From Deltaproteobacteria bacterium (GTDB taxonomy: Bacteria; Myxococcota_A; UBA9042; PHBI01), in contig JACKFA010000004.1 in assembly GCA_020632715.1 (NCBI GenBank), positions 124,001 through 188,000 of the forward strand: a stretch of DNA of 64,000 bases, in the 5' to 3' direction. Under the pieces are notes generated by a model. It worked only from the letters and a program-made list of their open reading frames with translations. It was not told the DNA's origin and did no database searches. Below, one piece after another: positions 1 to 9,258 of this stretch. Position 1 is the stretch's first letter. The number at the start of each line of letters is the position of its first letter. Made by a program: the position numbers and the translations under genes.

Positions 1-138
1 GGCGCGACCGGCGGCCAGGGCTACAGCGCGAGCGGCGCCGGCACGGCGAGCCTGAGCCTCACCGGCGGGAAGAGCTGCGGCAGCGACTCGACCTCCACCG
101 AGACCGTCACGATCTACACGTGCCAGGGGATCCCGTGA
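1..138 (+). CDS. 3' end of an exported or surface protein (partial)
   Basis: The window opens inside an open frame that ends in TGA at 136-138, giving 45 C-terminal residues. The tail is rich in Gly, Ser and Thr, has two cysteines, and alternates in the way beta-strand surface or lipoprotein domains do (for example TASLSLTGG and TETVTIYTC). Nothing identifies a family. The start and most of the gene lie outside the window. It converges on the lipoprotein gene at 230-2122, with a GC-rich hairpin between them. Confidence 0.55.
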   Translation, partial: GATGGQGYSASGAGTASLSLTGGKSCGSDSTSTETVTIYTCQGIP

Positions 139-182
139 CCGAAGCGCGCGCGCGAGGGCGGGTGGGCCATAGCGCACACCCA

Positions 183-213
183 CCGCGCCGGGCCGCTCGA
201 GAGGCCGGCGCGG
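183..213. terminator. GC-rich hairpin between convergent genes
   Basis: CCGCGCCGG at 183-191 pairs perfectly with CCGGCGCGG at 205-213 across a 13-nt loop, and flanking CACCC/GGGTG can extend the stem. It lies between two convergent stop codons (138 and 230), so it could terminate both transcripts. There is no T-tract, so it is not a textbook intrinsic terminator. Confidence 0.4.
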
Positions 214-229
214 CGGGGTGGGCGCGCGA

Positions 230-2122
230 TCACCGGCCGATGATCTGCACCTCGGCGAGCGAGAGGTCGCGCGGCCACGCGCTCCCCTCATAGAGCTTCG
301 TGACCGTGATCCTCACGCGGTCCGTCTGCTTGGGCGCGGCGAGCTCCACGCGGTGCATCCCGCGCTCGTCGGGGAGCGTCACCGTCTCGGTCGCGCCGTC
401 GCCGAACGTGAGCGTCACCTCGGCGGCGCGCGCGTTCATCCCGAAGAGGTCGCCGTTGCCGTCCCGCCGCTGCCAGCCGTTGCCGATCTCGACGGCCGTC
501 ACGGTGTGCTCGCCGCCGAGCACCACCTCGACCCACGGCCCCGGCTGCCCCTCCTTCCAGGTCGGCGCCTGCCACCCGTTCGTGAGGTCGCCGTCGGTCA
601 GGTTCGCCGCGGCGAAGCGGTAGCCGCCGACGTCCTTCTGCGCGGCGCTCACCTTCACCTCGAACGCCGGCAGGACGCCCGCCGGCGGCGCCGGGCAGAG
701 GTTCATCGCCGCGTCGTCGAGGACGTAGATCCGGTCCTCCTGCTCGACCTGCTCGGTCGAGTTCCCGACGTAGAGGTAGATGGGCCCGCCCGACGGCAGC
801 TGGAACGTGCGCCAGACCTCCTCGTGGTCGCCCGCCTCGCCGCCGATCGAGAGCTTGTGCACCGGGCGCCAGCCGCCGCCGGTCTTGAGCGCCACGCTCT
901 TCTCGCGCGCGACGACGTCGCCGCCCGTCATGAACGGCACGACCTGCCCGTCGACGACCACCTTGCCGCGCATCGCCGCGCACCCGACGAGGCCGAGGCG
1001 CTCGGCGTCGGCCGTGACGCGCGCGAGGTCGTCGTCCTTGCAGCCGCGGAGCATGCAGGTGAGATCGATGTCGGGGCGGTCGCCGGGGCCGAACCACTCG
1101 ATCGCGTTGGGGCGCGACTTCACGTCCGGGCTCTTCGACACGAAGAACGTCTTGAACGCCGCCTTCTGGCCGTCGGGCGTCATCGCGACGCAGTTGAGCT
1201 GCGCCGGCTTCGGGTCGAACGCCGGCGGCGCCTCGGCCTCGGGCGCCTTCCCGCCCACCGGCCGCGGCACGCACGCGGGCTCGCCGAGCGCCTGCGGCTG
1301 CACGTCCTCGAGGTAGCTGTTCTCCTCGTCCTCGGCGTCGCGGAGGCGCACCCAGAGGGCGCCCACGGACTCGCTCCAGTACACCGCCACGAGCTTCGTC
1401 TCGCGCGCGGCGTCGTAGGGCGCGCGCCGCACGGGGACCGCGCGGTTCCCCTCGATGCCGGCCTCGACCCAGCCGTCCTCGTTCTCGCGGACCGTCACCG
1501 GCACCGCCTTCGGCACGACGACCGGGCCGCCGCCGGCCTCGATCGTGCGGCACGGGGCGAACGCCTTCACGCGGAGCGCCTTCGCGACGTCGTCGCCGGT
1601 CACGAGCGCCGCGAGGTCGTCGCCGAGCGGCCACGACTGCGGGTCGCCGCTGGTCGCCTGGATGAGGAGCACCTTCCCGGCCTCGTCCTCGCCGATCGAG
1701 AGCACGGAGCGCCCGTTCTTCGCGATGCCGACGCAGCCGAGCGCCCCCGTCATGACGCGCGCCACGACCTCGGGCTCGACCCCGCGCACCTCGGGCGTGC
1801 CCGGCGGGGCCACGAACGGCTCGCCCGGCGCGGCGGTCGGGTCGGCGGCGGCGGGCTCGTCGGGGGGCGCGGCCGTCTCCTCGGGGGGCGCGGCGGTCTC
1901 CTCGGGGGGCGCCGCGGTCTCCTCGGGCGGGGCCTTCACGGCGCCGGCGTCGACCGCGCCGACGACCGGCGGCGGCGCCGGGTCGGTCGTCGTGCCGGTG
2001 GGGGCCGTCTCCGCGGGGGGCGGGGCGGTCCCGCCCTCGGGCGCGGGGGTGTCCTTCGAGCCACAGGCGGTCAGCGGCGCCGCCAGGGAGACCAGGGAGA
2101 GCAGGAGCGGGATGTGTCGCAT
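230..2122 (-). CDS. lipoprotein with C-terminal discoidin-like (NADase-type glycan-binding) domain
   Basis: A 630-residue predicted lipoprotein. The N-terminus is a signal peptide ending in the lipobox LTAC (Cys20). A Pro/Ala/Glu-rich linker follows, with four PPEETAA-type repeats at about residues 68-90, so the folded part is held away from the membrane. The last ~130 residues (NLTDGDLTNGWQ, WVEVVLGG, VTAVEIGNGW, then VRITV and LAEVQIIGR) match the jelly-roll pattern of the NADase-type glycan-binding/discoidin family. The middle ~350 residues are not recognised. Start is the ATG at 2122; only a weak Shine-Dalgarno-like GACGGGGC precedes it. A ligand-binding envelope role is inferred from the C-terminal domain. 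Confidence 0.75.
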   Translation of the reverse strand: MRHIPLLLSLVSLAAPLTACGSKDTPAPEGGTAPPPAETAPTGTTTDPAPPPVVGAVDAGAVKAPPEETAAPPEETAAPPEETAAPPDEPAAADPTAAPGEPFVAPPGTPEVRGVEPEVVARVMTGALGCVGIAKNGRSVLSIGEDEAGKVLLIQATSGDPQSWPLGDDLAALVTGDDVAKALRVKAFAPCRTIEAGGGPVVVPKAVPVTVRENEDGWVEAGIEGNRAVPVRRAPYDAARETKLVAVYWSESVGALWVRLRDAEDEENSYLEDVQPQALGEPACVPRPVGGKAPEAEAPPAFDPKPAQLNCVAMTPDGQKAAFKTFFVSKSPDVKSRPNAIEWFGPGDRPDIDLTCMLRGCKDDDLARVTADAERLGLVGCAAMRGKVVVDGQVVPFMTGGDVVAREKSVALKTGGGWRPVHKLSIGGEAGDHEEVWRTFQLPSGGPIYLYVGNSTEQVEQEDRIYVLDDAAMNLCPAPPAGVLPAFEVKVSAAQKDVGGYRFAAANLTDGDLTNGWQAPTWKEGQPGPWVEVVLGGEHTVTAVEIGNGWQRRDGNGDLFGMNARAAEVTLTFGDGATETVTLPDERGMHRVELAAPKQTDRVRITVTKLYEGSAWPRDLSLAEVQIIGR

Positions 2123-2241
2123 GCGGCGTTTGTGCCCCGTCTCGGGTTGGCAGACAATAGCAGCCCGTCACCGATACGATTTCAGGAGGGGCGCTCTGCC
2201 GCGTCCCGTCGGCGTCCTCTCCCTTCTCCGAGGAGTCGCGC

Positions 2242-3193
2242 GTGTTCTACTTCATCCCGCTCCGGACGGCGGAGGTCTCGGCGCGCCGGCCGTGGGCCAA
2301 CTACGCGCTGATGGCGGTCACCGTGGCCCTCACGGCCTTCGCGTGGACCGGCGGCGACCTCGACTTCGCGCGGCGCGTCGCGACGTACGGGCTCGGCGGG
2401 ACGTCGGGGCTCGACCTCGTCTCGCACAACTTCCTGCACGCGAACGTCTGGCACCTGCTCGCGAACCTCGTCGGGCTCTGGGTCTTCGGCAACGCGATCT
2501 GCGCGCGCGTCGGCAGCGCCGCGTACATCCCGCTGTACCTCGCGCTCGGCGCCGCGACGGGGCTCGTCGCGAAGCTCTTCGGCACGCCGCTCGCCATCGG
2601 CGCGAGCGGCACGATCAACGCGCTCGTCGGGCTCGCGGTCGTCACGAGCCCGCGGATCCGCGTGACCGCGGTCGTCGGCGCCTTCTGGCACGTCCGCAAG
2701 GTCGACCTGCCGAGCGCCTGGTTCGTCGCCGTGTGGGTGCTCATCGACGTCGTCGGCGCCTTCGCCTTCGACGACGGCGTCGCCTACGGCGCGCACCTGG
2801 CCGGCTTCGCCGTGGGGGCGCTCACGGGCGTCGCCGCGCACCGGCTCCGCCTCTGGGACGAGGACGCGGGCGAGCTCGGCCTGCGCGCGCGGCGGCGGGC
2901 GGCGGCGCTCGCGGGCCCGATCCCCACGGCGGCGGCGGCGCCTCGCCCGAGCCCGGCGGCGGTCGCGATGGGGCCGGCGACGCCGCGCCCGCGCGCGCGG
3001 CCCGTGGTGCGCACGACGCCGCCGCGGGCCGGTGGTGCTCGCGACGACGCCGGACGCCGGGCAGGCGGGCCTCCGCGCGGACCCGCTCGTGAAGACGCTG
3101 CGCTGCGCCTGCGGTGGCGAGGTGGCCGCGATGCTCGCGTTCGGGCCGGCGACGTATCGCTGCCCGCGGTGCGGCGAGGCGCTCGCGGGCTGA
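2242..3193 (+). CDS. rhomboid-family intramembrane serine protease with C-terminal zinc ribbon (frameshifted)
   Basis: Starts at GTG 2242 after AGGAG. Residues 1-190 carry the rhomboid fold: the TM2 pattern HANVWHLLANLVGLWVFG, catalytic Ser122 in GASGT, and catalytic His185 in AHLAGFAVG, with about six hydrophobic segments. It is therefore predicted to cleave transmembrane substrates. A Pro/Ala/Arg linker follows. The starting frame then runs on uselessly to 3426, while the +1 frame encodes a clean CACGG...CPRCG zinc ribbon ending at TGA 3191-3193. The most economical reading is one gene with a single-base indel near 3020-3035, where cgggcc is followed by ggtggtg. Rhomboids with a terminal zinc ribbon are known, which supports joining the two parts. 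It converges on the CPBP-PDZ gene, 13 bp away. Confidence 0.8.
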
Positions 3194-3206
3194 TTACGGC
3201 TCACGC

Positions 3207-4184
3207 TCAGGGGCGCTCCGCGAGCGTGACCGCTCTCACGAGGGTCTCGCCGTCGCGCACGAGCTGCACGGCGACCGGCGTCCCGGGACCATGGGTCGCG
3301 AGAAAGGTCGTGAACCCGTCGCGCCCGGGAGGCTCCCCGTCGATGCTCACGATCACGTCGCCGACCGCGATCCCGGCGCCCTCAGCGGGTCCGCCGTCGA
3401 CGACACGCACCACCCGGGCGACCTGAGCGTCTGCGCGGTGCTCGAGCTCGAGGGCGACGCCCAGAAATCCGCTGGCCGCGAGGCGCAGCGCCGCCGCCAC
3501 GACGAAGGCGAACGCCAGGGCGTTGAACGCGCCGTGGGCGAGCCACGCGGCCCGCAACGTCGGCCGTATCCGCGCGACTGCGGCGAGGACGAGACCGACC
3601 GCGCCGACTCCGACCAGCGTCGGCGCGCTGTAAGGGTGCACGGCCGCGAACAGGAACGCCTGCGCGAGCCATGCCACGGAGGCGTGCCCGTGTCGGCGCA
3701 AGGCGTGGAGGAGAAAGCCCCGGAAGAAGACCTCCTCGCACCACGGACCCACGAGCACCGCGCCGACACCGAACAGGGCCAGCGTCCACGCTGGACCGCC
3801 GCCGTAGCCGCCGTAGCTCGCGCCGTCGTGGGCCCCGTCGCCGCCACCCGTGAGCAACACGACCAAACCCATCGCGACGGTGGCCAGGAACGCGCACGCG
3901 AGGTCGATCGCCCACGAGCCCCGGACCGCGGCCACCGCGCCGAGCCTCCGGCGCGCGACGATCGGGAAGAGCGCGAACCACAGGTAGAGCCCGAGCCAGG
4001 AGCCTACGACCGCGATGGTCCCCGCGTGCCGGAGGACGCCCGTCTGGACCGCGACCGCCCACGCGGCGACCGGCGCGACACCGAACACGATCTGACGACG
4101 CGTCCACGGTCGGTCCCAGCGGTGCGCTGCGCGACCTCTCGTGGTGACCACGCTCGCGGCCGCGACGCTGCCGGGGTCACTCAT
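3207..4184 (-). CDS. CPBP-family intramembrane metalloprotease fused to a PDZ domain
   Basis: 325 residues with about seven hydrophobic segments. The CPBP (Abi/CAAX-type) signature is present: WCEEVFFRG with the paired glutamates and Arg, then AAVHPYS, and a late WLAHGAFN with the third metal-ligand region. After the last membrane segment comes a PDZ domain (about residues 238-322), with GFLGVAL, the GPAEGAGIAVGDVIVSIDG hairpin and a PVAVQLVRDG strand. PDZ domains are usual in site-2 and HtrA/DegP-type proteases and would help choose or gate substrate. Fusion to the CPBP core is less common. TTGACG at 4213-4218 is a possible -35, but no good -10 follows. Start is ATG 4184. Confidence 0.85.
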   Translation of the reverse strand: MSDPGSVAAASVVTTRGRAAHRWDRPWTRRQIVFGVAPVAAWAVAVQTGVLRHAGTIAVVGSWLGLYLWFALFPIVARRRLGAVAAVRGSWAIDLACAFLATVAMGLVVLLTGGGDGAHDGASYGGYGGGPAWTLALFGVGAVLVGPWCEEVFFRGFLLHALRRHGHASVAWLAQAFLFAAVHPYSAPTLVGVGAVGLVLAAVARIRPTLRAAWLAHGAFNALAFAFVVAAALRLAASGFLGVALELEHRADAQVARVVRVVDGGPAEGAGIAVGDVIVSIDGEPPGRDGFTTFLATHGPGTPVAVQLVRDGETLVRAVTLAERP

Positions 4185-4235
4185 CCCTCGAGCGTGCCAC
4201 GGGCCACGCCCCCGTCAACCACTCGCGCACCGTGA

Positions 4236-5957
4236 TCAGGCCGCGCGCACCCGCGCGACGAAGGCCCGCACCTCGCGGTCGAGGCGGCCCGACTCGTCCG
4301 CCACCATGGTCGCGACCTCGAGCAGGCGCTCCGCGGCGTGCCCCGTCTCGTTGGCGGCGTTACCGACCACGCCGATGTGGCTCGAGACCTCCTGCGTCCC
4401 GGCGGCCGCGTTCTGCACGTTCTGCGCGATGGTCATCGTCGCCGAGCGCTGCTGCTCGACGCCGGCCGCGATGGCCGTCGAGATGTCGTCGATGCGGCGG
4501 ATCGTGCCCGCCACGCGGCCGACCGAGCCGGTCACGTCGGCGACGGCGCCCTGGATCCCCTCGACCTGCCGCTTGATCTCGTTCGCGGACGTCCCGACCT
4601 CGGCGGCGAGGCTCCCGACCTCCTTCGCCACGATGCCGAAGCCCTGCCCGGCGTGCCCGGCGCGCGCCGCCTCCACCGAGGCGTTGAGCGCGAGGATGTT
4701 CGTCTGCTTCGCGATGCCCGCGATGACGTTCACGATGTCGCCGATGCGCCGCACCGACTCGGCGAGCGTCACCATCGCGTGGTCGGTGTCCTGCACCTCG
4801 CCGACCGCGGTGCCCGAGATCTGGCGCGCCCGGTTCACCTGCTCGGTGATCTCCGAGATCGCCGCCGCCATCTGCTGCGACGCCGCCGCCACCCCGCCGA
4901 CGTTGTCCGCCGCCCGCGCCGACGCGCTGCTGACGCCGTCCGCCCGCTCCGACGCCGCCGCCGCGTTGCCCGCGAGCGCCTTCGCCTCGGCACGCATCTC
5001 CGCCGCCGACGACTTGATCGCCCCGAGCGCGCTCGCGATGCTCCGCTCGAGGTTGTCCGCCATCGCCGCGAGCTCCGCCTTCCGCGCCTTCGCCGCCGCG
5101 TCCTCGCGCGCCGCCGTCTCGGCCTCGAGCGCGCGCATCGCCCGCTGCGACGCCCGGAAGCCCTCGAGCGCGCCCGCCATGCGGCCGAGCTCGTCCTTCC
5201 GCCCCGCGCCCGCGATGACGCGGTCGAGGTCGCCGCCGCCGACCGCCGCCATGTCCGCCGCGAGCTGGTCGAGCGGGCGCGTGACGCCGCGCAGCAGGAA
5301 GTAGCCGCCGAGCGCGAGCAGCAGCAGCACGACGCCGCCGAGGAGCTGGAGGTTCGTGAGGGCGTGGGCCGCGCCGCTCTCCGCGTCGTCGCCATGCGCC
5401 TTCGCGCGGGCCGCGAGCTCCTTCGCGTGCCTCGAGGTCGCATCGAGGACGACGTCGAGGCGGTCGGCGATCGCCTCCGAGGTCGCGTCGAAGCTGCCCA
5501 TGAGCGTGTTGCCGCCCGAGGGGCCGTCGGCGACGTAGCGCGCGGCCATCTTCTGGCCGGTCTCGTAGTAGGGCCCGAAGGCGACGACGGCGTCGTCGAC
5601 CGCCGTCACGATGTCCTGATAGGCGAGCTTCGCGGCGGCGGCGCGGGCGCGGCGCGCGTCCTCGGCGAACTTCGCGGCGAAACCCGCGGCCTTCTCCGCG
5701 CCGTCGTCGAGGCCGTCCTGGCCACGGGTAGCGGAGATGTCCGTCAGGAACTGCTGCACCTGCACGACGTCGAGCTTCATCGCGGCCGTGCCGTCGATGA
5801 GCTCGAGCACGTCGGAGCCGAGCTCGGTCGTGGCCTTCTTGAGCGAGCCGATCGCGTCCCGCTGGTGGGCGGCGATCTCGAGCCCGGCGACGAACGCGAC
5901 CGCGACGATCACGCCGGCGAGCGCGATCCCATACGTCATCTTGCGACGCAGCGACAT
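4236..5957 (-). CDS. methyl-accepting chemotaxis protein
   Basis: 573 residues with standard chemoreceptor architecture. TM1 is at about residues 8-28. An all-helical periplasmic sensor (about 30-200) contains the [14 protein letters not shown] segment seen in other receptors. TM2 is at 204-223, followed by a HAMP domain ([10 protein letters not shown] to about 277). The cytoplasmic coiled-coil signalling domain has the conserved hairpin around [12 protein letters not shown] and [15 protein letters not shown]. It has no C-terminal pentapeptide for CheR tethering. Start is ATG 5957 with AGGAG 6 nt upstream. No che genes are in the window, so it is an orphan receptor. The ligand cannot be read from the sequence. 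Confidence 0.92.
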   Translation of the reverse strand: MSLRRKMTYGIALAGVIVAVAFVAGLEIAAHQRDAIGSLKKATTELGSDVLELIDGTAAMKLDVVQVQQFLTDISATRGQDGLDDGAEKAAGFAAKFAEDARRARAAAAKLAYQDIVTAVDDAVVAFGPYYETGQKMAARYVADGPSGGNTLMGSFDATSEAIADRLDVVLDATSRHAKELAARAKAHGDDAESGAAHALTNLQLLGGVVLLLLALGGYFLLRGVTRPLDQLAADMAAVGGGDLDRVIAGAGRKDELGRMAGALEGFRASQRAMRALEAETAAREDAAAKARKAELAAMADNLERSIASALGAIKSSAAEMRAEAKALAGNAAAASERADGVSSASARAADNVGGVAAASQQMAAAISEITEQVNRARQISGTAVGEVQDTDHAMVTLAESVRRIGDIVNVIAGIAKQTNILALNASVEAARAGHAGQGFGIVAKEVGSLAAEVGTSANEIKRQVEGIQGAVADVTGSVGRVAGTIRRIDDISTAIAAGVEQQRSATMTIAQNVQNAAAGTQEVSSHIGVVGNAANETGHAAERLLEVATMVADESGRLDREVRAFVARVRAA

Positions 5958-6133
5958 GTGCCTCTCCTGATCCTGGGCCGAGGCGACCCTGGGTTACAGG
6001 ACGGGCGTTCTCGCACGCGGCTGAACCCTCAATGCGCCTCCGGGGCGCGACCGCGGTGAGGGCGGCGCGCAGAGCGGCTCGCGGAGCGGCTCACGAACGC
6101 CGCCTCGCGCGGCGCGGCTGTAACCACGCGACG

Positions 6134-8464
6134 CTACCGCCCGGTGACCGCGAGCCCGTCGAGGGCGACGTAACCGGCGCCGTCGAGCCAGAAGCCGTAG
6201 AAGCCCATGCGCTCGCCGATGGCGGGGAAGGAGAGCTGCTCCCCGCCGACGCGCACGAGCGTCGCGTCCGCGCCGACGCTGACCGTGACGGGCACCTTGT
6301 CACCCTTCGCCGCGGACACCTTCTTCTCGCCGACGACCTCGGTCGAGAAGCCCGCCTTCTTCCCGAAGTGCGCGCGCCCCGACTCGGTCGCCCGCACGAG
6401 CCGCACCTTGCCGTCGGCCGCGATCGTCACCGCGGCGAAGCGCATCGGCCGCGTCACGACGCGCTCCTTCGAGCCCTCGACCTCCTCCTTCGCGACGTCG
6501 ATGTCGACCATCCCGAACGCGAAGGCGACCGTCGGCTTGCCGTCGGCGATGTCCACCTCCGACGCCTTCTTGGTGTCGCGCTTGGCGCCCGGCGGCCACC
6601 AGTCGGCGGCGGGCTTCCGGACGATGGTGAACGCCGCGGTCAGCGCGTCGCGCGGCACGCCGTCGACGACGACGATCCCGAGCCGCCCCTCGCCCCCCTC
6701 GGACTGGTAGCTGCGGAGCGAGTCGGTGCGCCCGGTCGGCGCGCGGAGCCCCGCCCACATCGAGCCGCCGGTCTGCACGACCCAGACGGGGTGGGCGTTC
6801 ACGAGCTGCGGCGGCGCCGGGCGGGCCATCCCGCCGCTGAAGGAGTAGATGGGGAGCTTCCGATCGCGGGCGAGGCGGGCGAGGACGTCGGCCGTCAGGG
6901 CGTCTCCGCGCCAAGCACCGCCCTTCTCCTTGCGCCAGAGGTTGTCGGACGGGCCGATCATCGACAGGTACTCCTCGAGCCACGGCTTGAGCTTGCCGAC
7001 CTCGCCGAGCGCCTGCGCGATGTCGCGGTTCAGCTCGATGTCGTCGGCGTACTTCTCGAGGAGGTGCGGCTTGTCGGTGGCGGCGGCCTGCGCGCGCAGG
7101 ATGGCGGTCGAGCGGTCGAGGTCGAGGACGGCGCGCCATTCGTCGGCGAGGGCGTCGAGCTGCTCGGTGAGTATGAAGTCGCCGGTGAACTTCTTCGAGC
7201 GGTCGAAGAGCTCCTGGTGGAGCGCGGTCGCCTCGCGCGCGTCGAGCCCGAGGAGGCGCGCCATGGTGCGGACGTCGTTCGCGCGGACGTTGTTGGACAG
7301 GGCGCGCTCGCGGTTCTCGGGGAGGTCCTTGGGCTTGCCCCAGAGGGCGTCGACCTCGCGCGCGAGCCACTTGTCGACGCCGCCGGGCTCCTCGGGGAGG
7401 CGGACGAAGAACTGCTCCTCGAGGCAGACGGGGACCTTCGGGTAGAGGTCGCGAGCCTCGGCGAAGTAGCGCTTCGCCATGGCGTCGGCGGTGCGCTGCA
7501 TGGCGAACCGGTCGTCGGCGGCGCGCACCTTCGAGAGCTTGCCGAGGTTCGAGCCGATGTTGCCGTAGGCGACGCCGAGGGCGTAGAGGGCGGCGAGGCG
7601 CTCCTTCTGGTGGGCCTTCGAGGGGTCGCCGGCGATCTCGAAGAGGCGCGCGACGACCTTGGCCTCGTCGGAGCGGGCGGCGAGGCGCTTCATGCGCTCG
7701 GCCTCGTCCCGGGCCTGCGTGAGCGTCTCGGCCTTGGTGCGGAGCTCGCCGATGACGCGCTCGTACTCGCCGAGGGTGAGGGCGGCGAGCTGGAAGTCGG
7801 CGTCGCGGACGGTGGCCTTCCGGAGGGCCTCGACGGCGGCGTCGTACTGCTTCTGGTCGAAGAGGTCGATGCCGGTGGAGAAGGCGCGGAAGGCCTCGAA
7901 GTCGGCGGTGTGGATCTTGCCGAGCTTCGCGCGCTCCTTCGGGGCGAGGTCGACGCCGAGCGCGCCGACGAGCTTGTTCACGAGGGCCTTCTCGAGCTCG
8001 AAGAAGGCGTCCTTGTCGCCCTCGGACTGCGCGGCGAGCTCGACCTTGCCGTTCTTCACGGCGACGAGGCGCGCGTCGAGGCGCATGGTCTTCCCGACGA
8101 CGGTGAAGGTGCCGACGACGAGGTGCGAGGCGGCGACGAGCTTCCCGAGCTTCGCGGCGGTCTTCGCGTCGACGAGGCCGCTCTTGCCGAGCTTCAGCTC
8201 CCCGACGACGTCCTCGAGGCGCGAGCGCTCGACGAGCTCGAAGCCGTCGACCGCGGCGAGATCGGTCGTGAGCATGGACTGGAGCCCCTTCCCGAGCGGC
8301 GCGAGCTCGTCGTCGGCGGTGCCGGGGAGGAAGTCCATGACCGCGATCTTGTAGCCGGCGCGCGCGGGAGCGGCGGCGGCGGCGGGCGCGGGCGCGGCGA
8401 CGACGGCCGCGAAGAGCGCGGCGGCGGCCAGGGAGGCGGCGATGAGGCGGGGCGTGGGGATCAT
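6134..8464 (-). CDS. exported CsgG/TolB-like protein
   Basis: About 776 residues. A long alanine-rich signal peptide (residues 5-35) is followed by a CsgG/FlgO/TolB-type domain: YKIAVMDFLPG, then GKGLQSMLTTDL, FELVERSRLEDV, and LVVGTFTVVGKTMRLDARLV. A helical, repeat-like region follows (about 180-450), and the last ~250 residues are unrecognised and Lys/Asp-rich with beta character. CsgG/TolB-like domains usually sit in the periplasm or outer membrane; no lipobox is seen. Two in-frame ATGs are available, at 8473 and 8464. The first lies inside a likely -10 box (8472-8477), so the ATG at 8464, 7 nt downstream of that box, is taken as the start on a leaderless transcript. Confidence 0.7.
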   Translation of the reverse strand: MIPTPRLIAASLAAAALFAAVVAAPAPAAAAAPARAGYKIAVMDFLPGTADDELAPLGKGLQSMLTTDLAAVDGFELVERSRLEDVVGELKLGKSGLVDAKTAAKLGKLVAASHLVVGTFTVVGKTMRLDARLVAVKNGKVELAAQSEGDKDAFFELEKALVNKLVGALGVDLAPKERAKLGKIHTADFEAFRAFSTGIDLFDQKQYDAAVEALRKATVRDADFQLAALTLGEYERVIGELRTKAETLTQARDEAERMKRLAARSDEAKVVARLFEIAGDPSKAHQKERLAALYALGVAYGNIGSNLGKLSKVRAADDRFAMQRTADAMAKRYFAEARDLYPKVPVCLEEQFFVRLPEEPGGVDKWLAREVDALWGKPKDLPENRERALSNNVRANDVRTMARLLGLDAREATALHQELFDRSKKFTGDFILTEQLDALADEWRAVLDLDRSTAILRAQAAATDKPHLLEKYADDIELNRDIAQALGEVGKLKPWLEEYLSMIGPSDNLWRKEKGGAWRGDALTADVLARLARDRKLPIYSFSGGMARPAPPQLVNAHPVWVVQTGGSMWAGLRAPTGRTDSLRSYQSEGGEGRLGIVVVDGVPRDALTAAFTIVRKPAADWWPPGAKRDTKKASEVDIADGKPTVAFAFGMVDIDVAKEEVEGSKERVVTRPMRFAAVTIAADGKVRLVRATESGRAHFGKKAGFSTEVVGEKKVSAAKGDKVPVTVSVGADATLVRVGGEQLSFPAIGERMGFYGFWLDGAGYVALDGLAVTGR

Positions 8465-8471
8465 GACGCGC

Positions 8472-8477
8472 ATGATA
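8472..8477 (-). promoter_or_regulatory. -10 box for the CsgG/TolB-like gene
   Basis: TATCAT (5 of 6 matches to TATAAT) on the minus strand, 7 nt before the ATG at 8464. The hexamer 17 bp upstream (TTTCCG) is a weak -35. No Shine-Dalgarno could fit, so the mRNA would start at or next to the start codon. Confidence 0.45.
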
Positions 8478-8523
8478 CGTCGCCGCCGCCCCGGCGGAAA
8501 GCTGGGGTCGCGTGGGCGCGGCG

Positions 8524-8552
8524 TTGACTCCCATAAATATGGGTCGTAGCGT
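8524..8552 (+). promoter_or_regulatory. vapBC promoter with palindromic operator in the spacer
   Basis: TTGACT (8524-8529), a 17-bp spacer and TAGCGT (8547-8552). The spacer holds a perfect inverted repeat, CCCATA-AA-TATGGG, at 8530-8543. The -10 ends 8 nt before the ATG at 8561, implying a leaderless message. An operator between -35 and -10 fits the usual autorepression of toxin-antitoxin operons by the antitoxin or the complex. Confidence 0.6.
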
Positions 8553-8560
8553 CGAGCGTG

Positions 8561-8821
8561 ATGAAGACGACCGTCGAGATCGCCGACTCGCTGTTCACGG
8601 CCGCCAAGCGTCGCGCCGCCGAGGACCGACGGCCCCTGCGCGCGGTCATCGAGGACGCGCTGCGGAGCTATCTCGGCGCCGCCACGGTCGGGGTGCCGGA
8701 GACGCCGCGCCGCATCGCGTGGGTCACCGCGGCCGGCGGCGTGCCGGAGGGCGTCGACGTCGCGGACCGCGAGGCGCTCGGCGAGTGGATGCGCGGCGAG
8801 CGGGAGCGGTCGGCGCGGTGA
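8561..8821 (+). CDS. VapB-type antitoxin (ribbon-helix-helix)
   Basis: 86 residues beginning MKTTVEIADSLFTAAKRRAA, the beta strand and first helix of a ribbon-helix-helix DNA-binding domain, followed by helix 2 (LRAVIEDALRSYL). The C-terminal half is a flexible tail that would wrap around and inhibit the toxin. The stop codon overlaps the toxin start in the sequence GTGA. A GTG at 8558 is an alternative start, but the ATG at 8561 lies 8 nt from the -10 box and gives the family N-terminus. It should neutralise the PIN toxin next door and repress the operon through the palindrome upstream. Confidence 0.85.
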   Translation: MKTTVEIADSLFTAAKRRAAEDRRPLRAVIEDALRSYLGAATVGVPETPRRIAWVTAAGGVPEGVDVADREALGEWMRGERERSAR

Positions 8822-9249
8822 TCGCGGTCGACTCGAACCTCCTCATCTACGCGCATCGCGCGGGGGCGCCGCAGCACGACGCGGCGCGGCGCGCGCTCGA
8901 GGAGGCGGCGAACGACCCGCGCGGTTGGGGCGTGGCGGTGCCGAGCCTCGCCGAGCTCTGGATGGTGACGACCCACCCGTCGAGCCCGGGCGGCCCGTCG
9001 CCCGGGGCGCTCGTGGTCGCCTTCGTGGAGGCCCTGCGCGCCGCGGGGATGCAGATCTGGCCGCTCGACGCGGCCGCCGGTCCGCGCCTCCTGGCGATGG
9101 CGGCGGCGCTCGGGGTCGCAGGCGCGCGGATCTTCGACCTCCAGATCGGCCTCTGCGCCTTCGAGGCGGGCGCGACGGAGATGTGGACCCACGACCACGC
9201 GTTCCGCGCCCCGCCCGGCCTGCGCGTACGCGATCCGCTGCGACGCTGA
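8818..9249 (+). CDS. VapC-type PIN-domain ribonuclease toxin
   Basis: 143 residues from a GTG that overlaps the antitoxin stop by 4 nt. The PIN-domain acidic residues are visible: Asp5 in AVDSNLLIY, Glu46 in LAELW, Asp107 in FDLQIG, and Asp126 in TEMWTHDHAF. Members are Mg-dependent endoribonucleases that cleave tRNA or rRNA when freed from VapB. Length and motif spacing are normal and there is no sign of decay. It converges on a second VapBC module with 9 bp between the stops. Confidence 0.88.
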   Translation: MIAVDSNLLIYAHRAGAPQHDAARRALEEAANDPRGWGVAVPSLAELWMVTTHPSSPGGPSPGALVVAFVEALRAAGMQIWPLDAAAGPRLLAMAAALGVAGARIFDLQIGLCAFEAGATEMWTHDHAFRAPPGLRVRDPLRR

Positions 9250-9258
9250 CCGCCCTGG

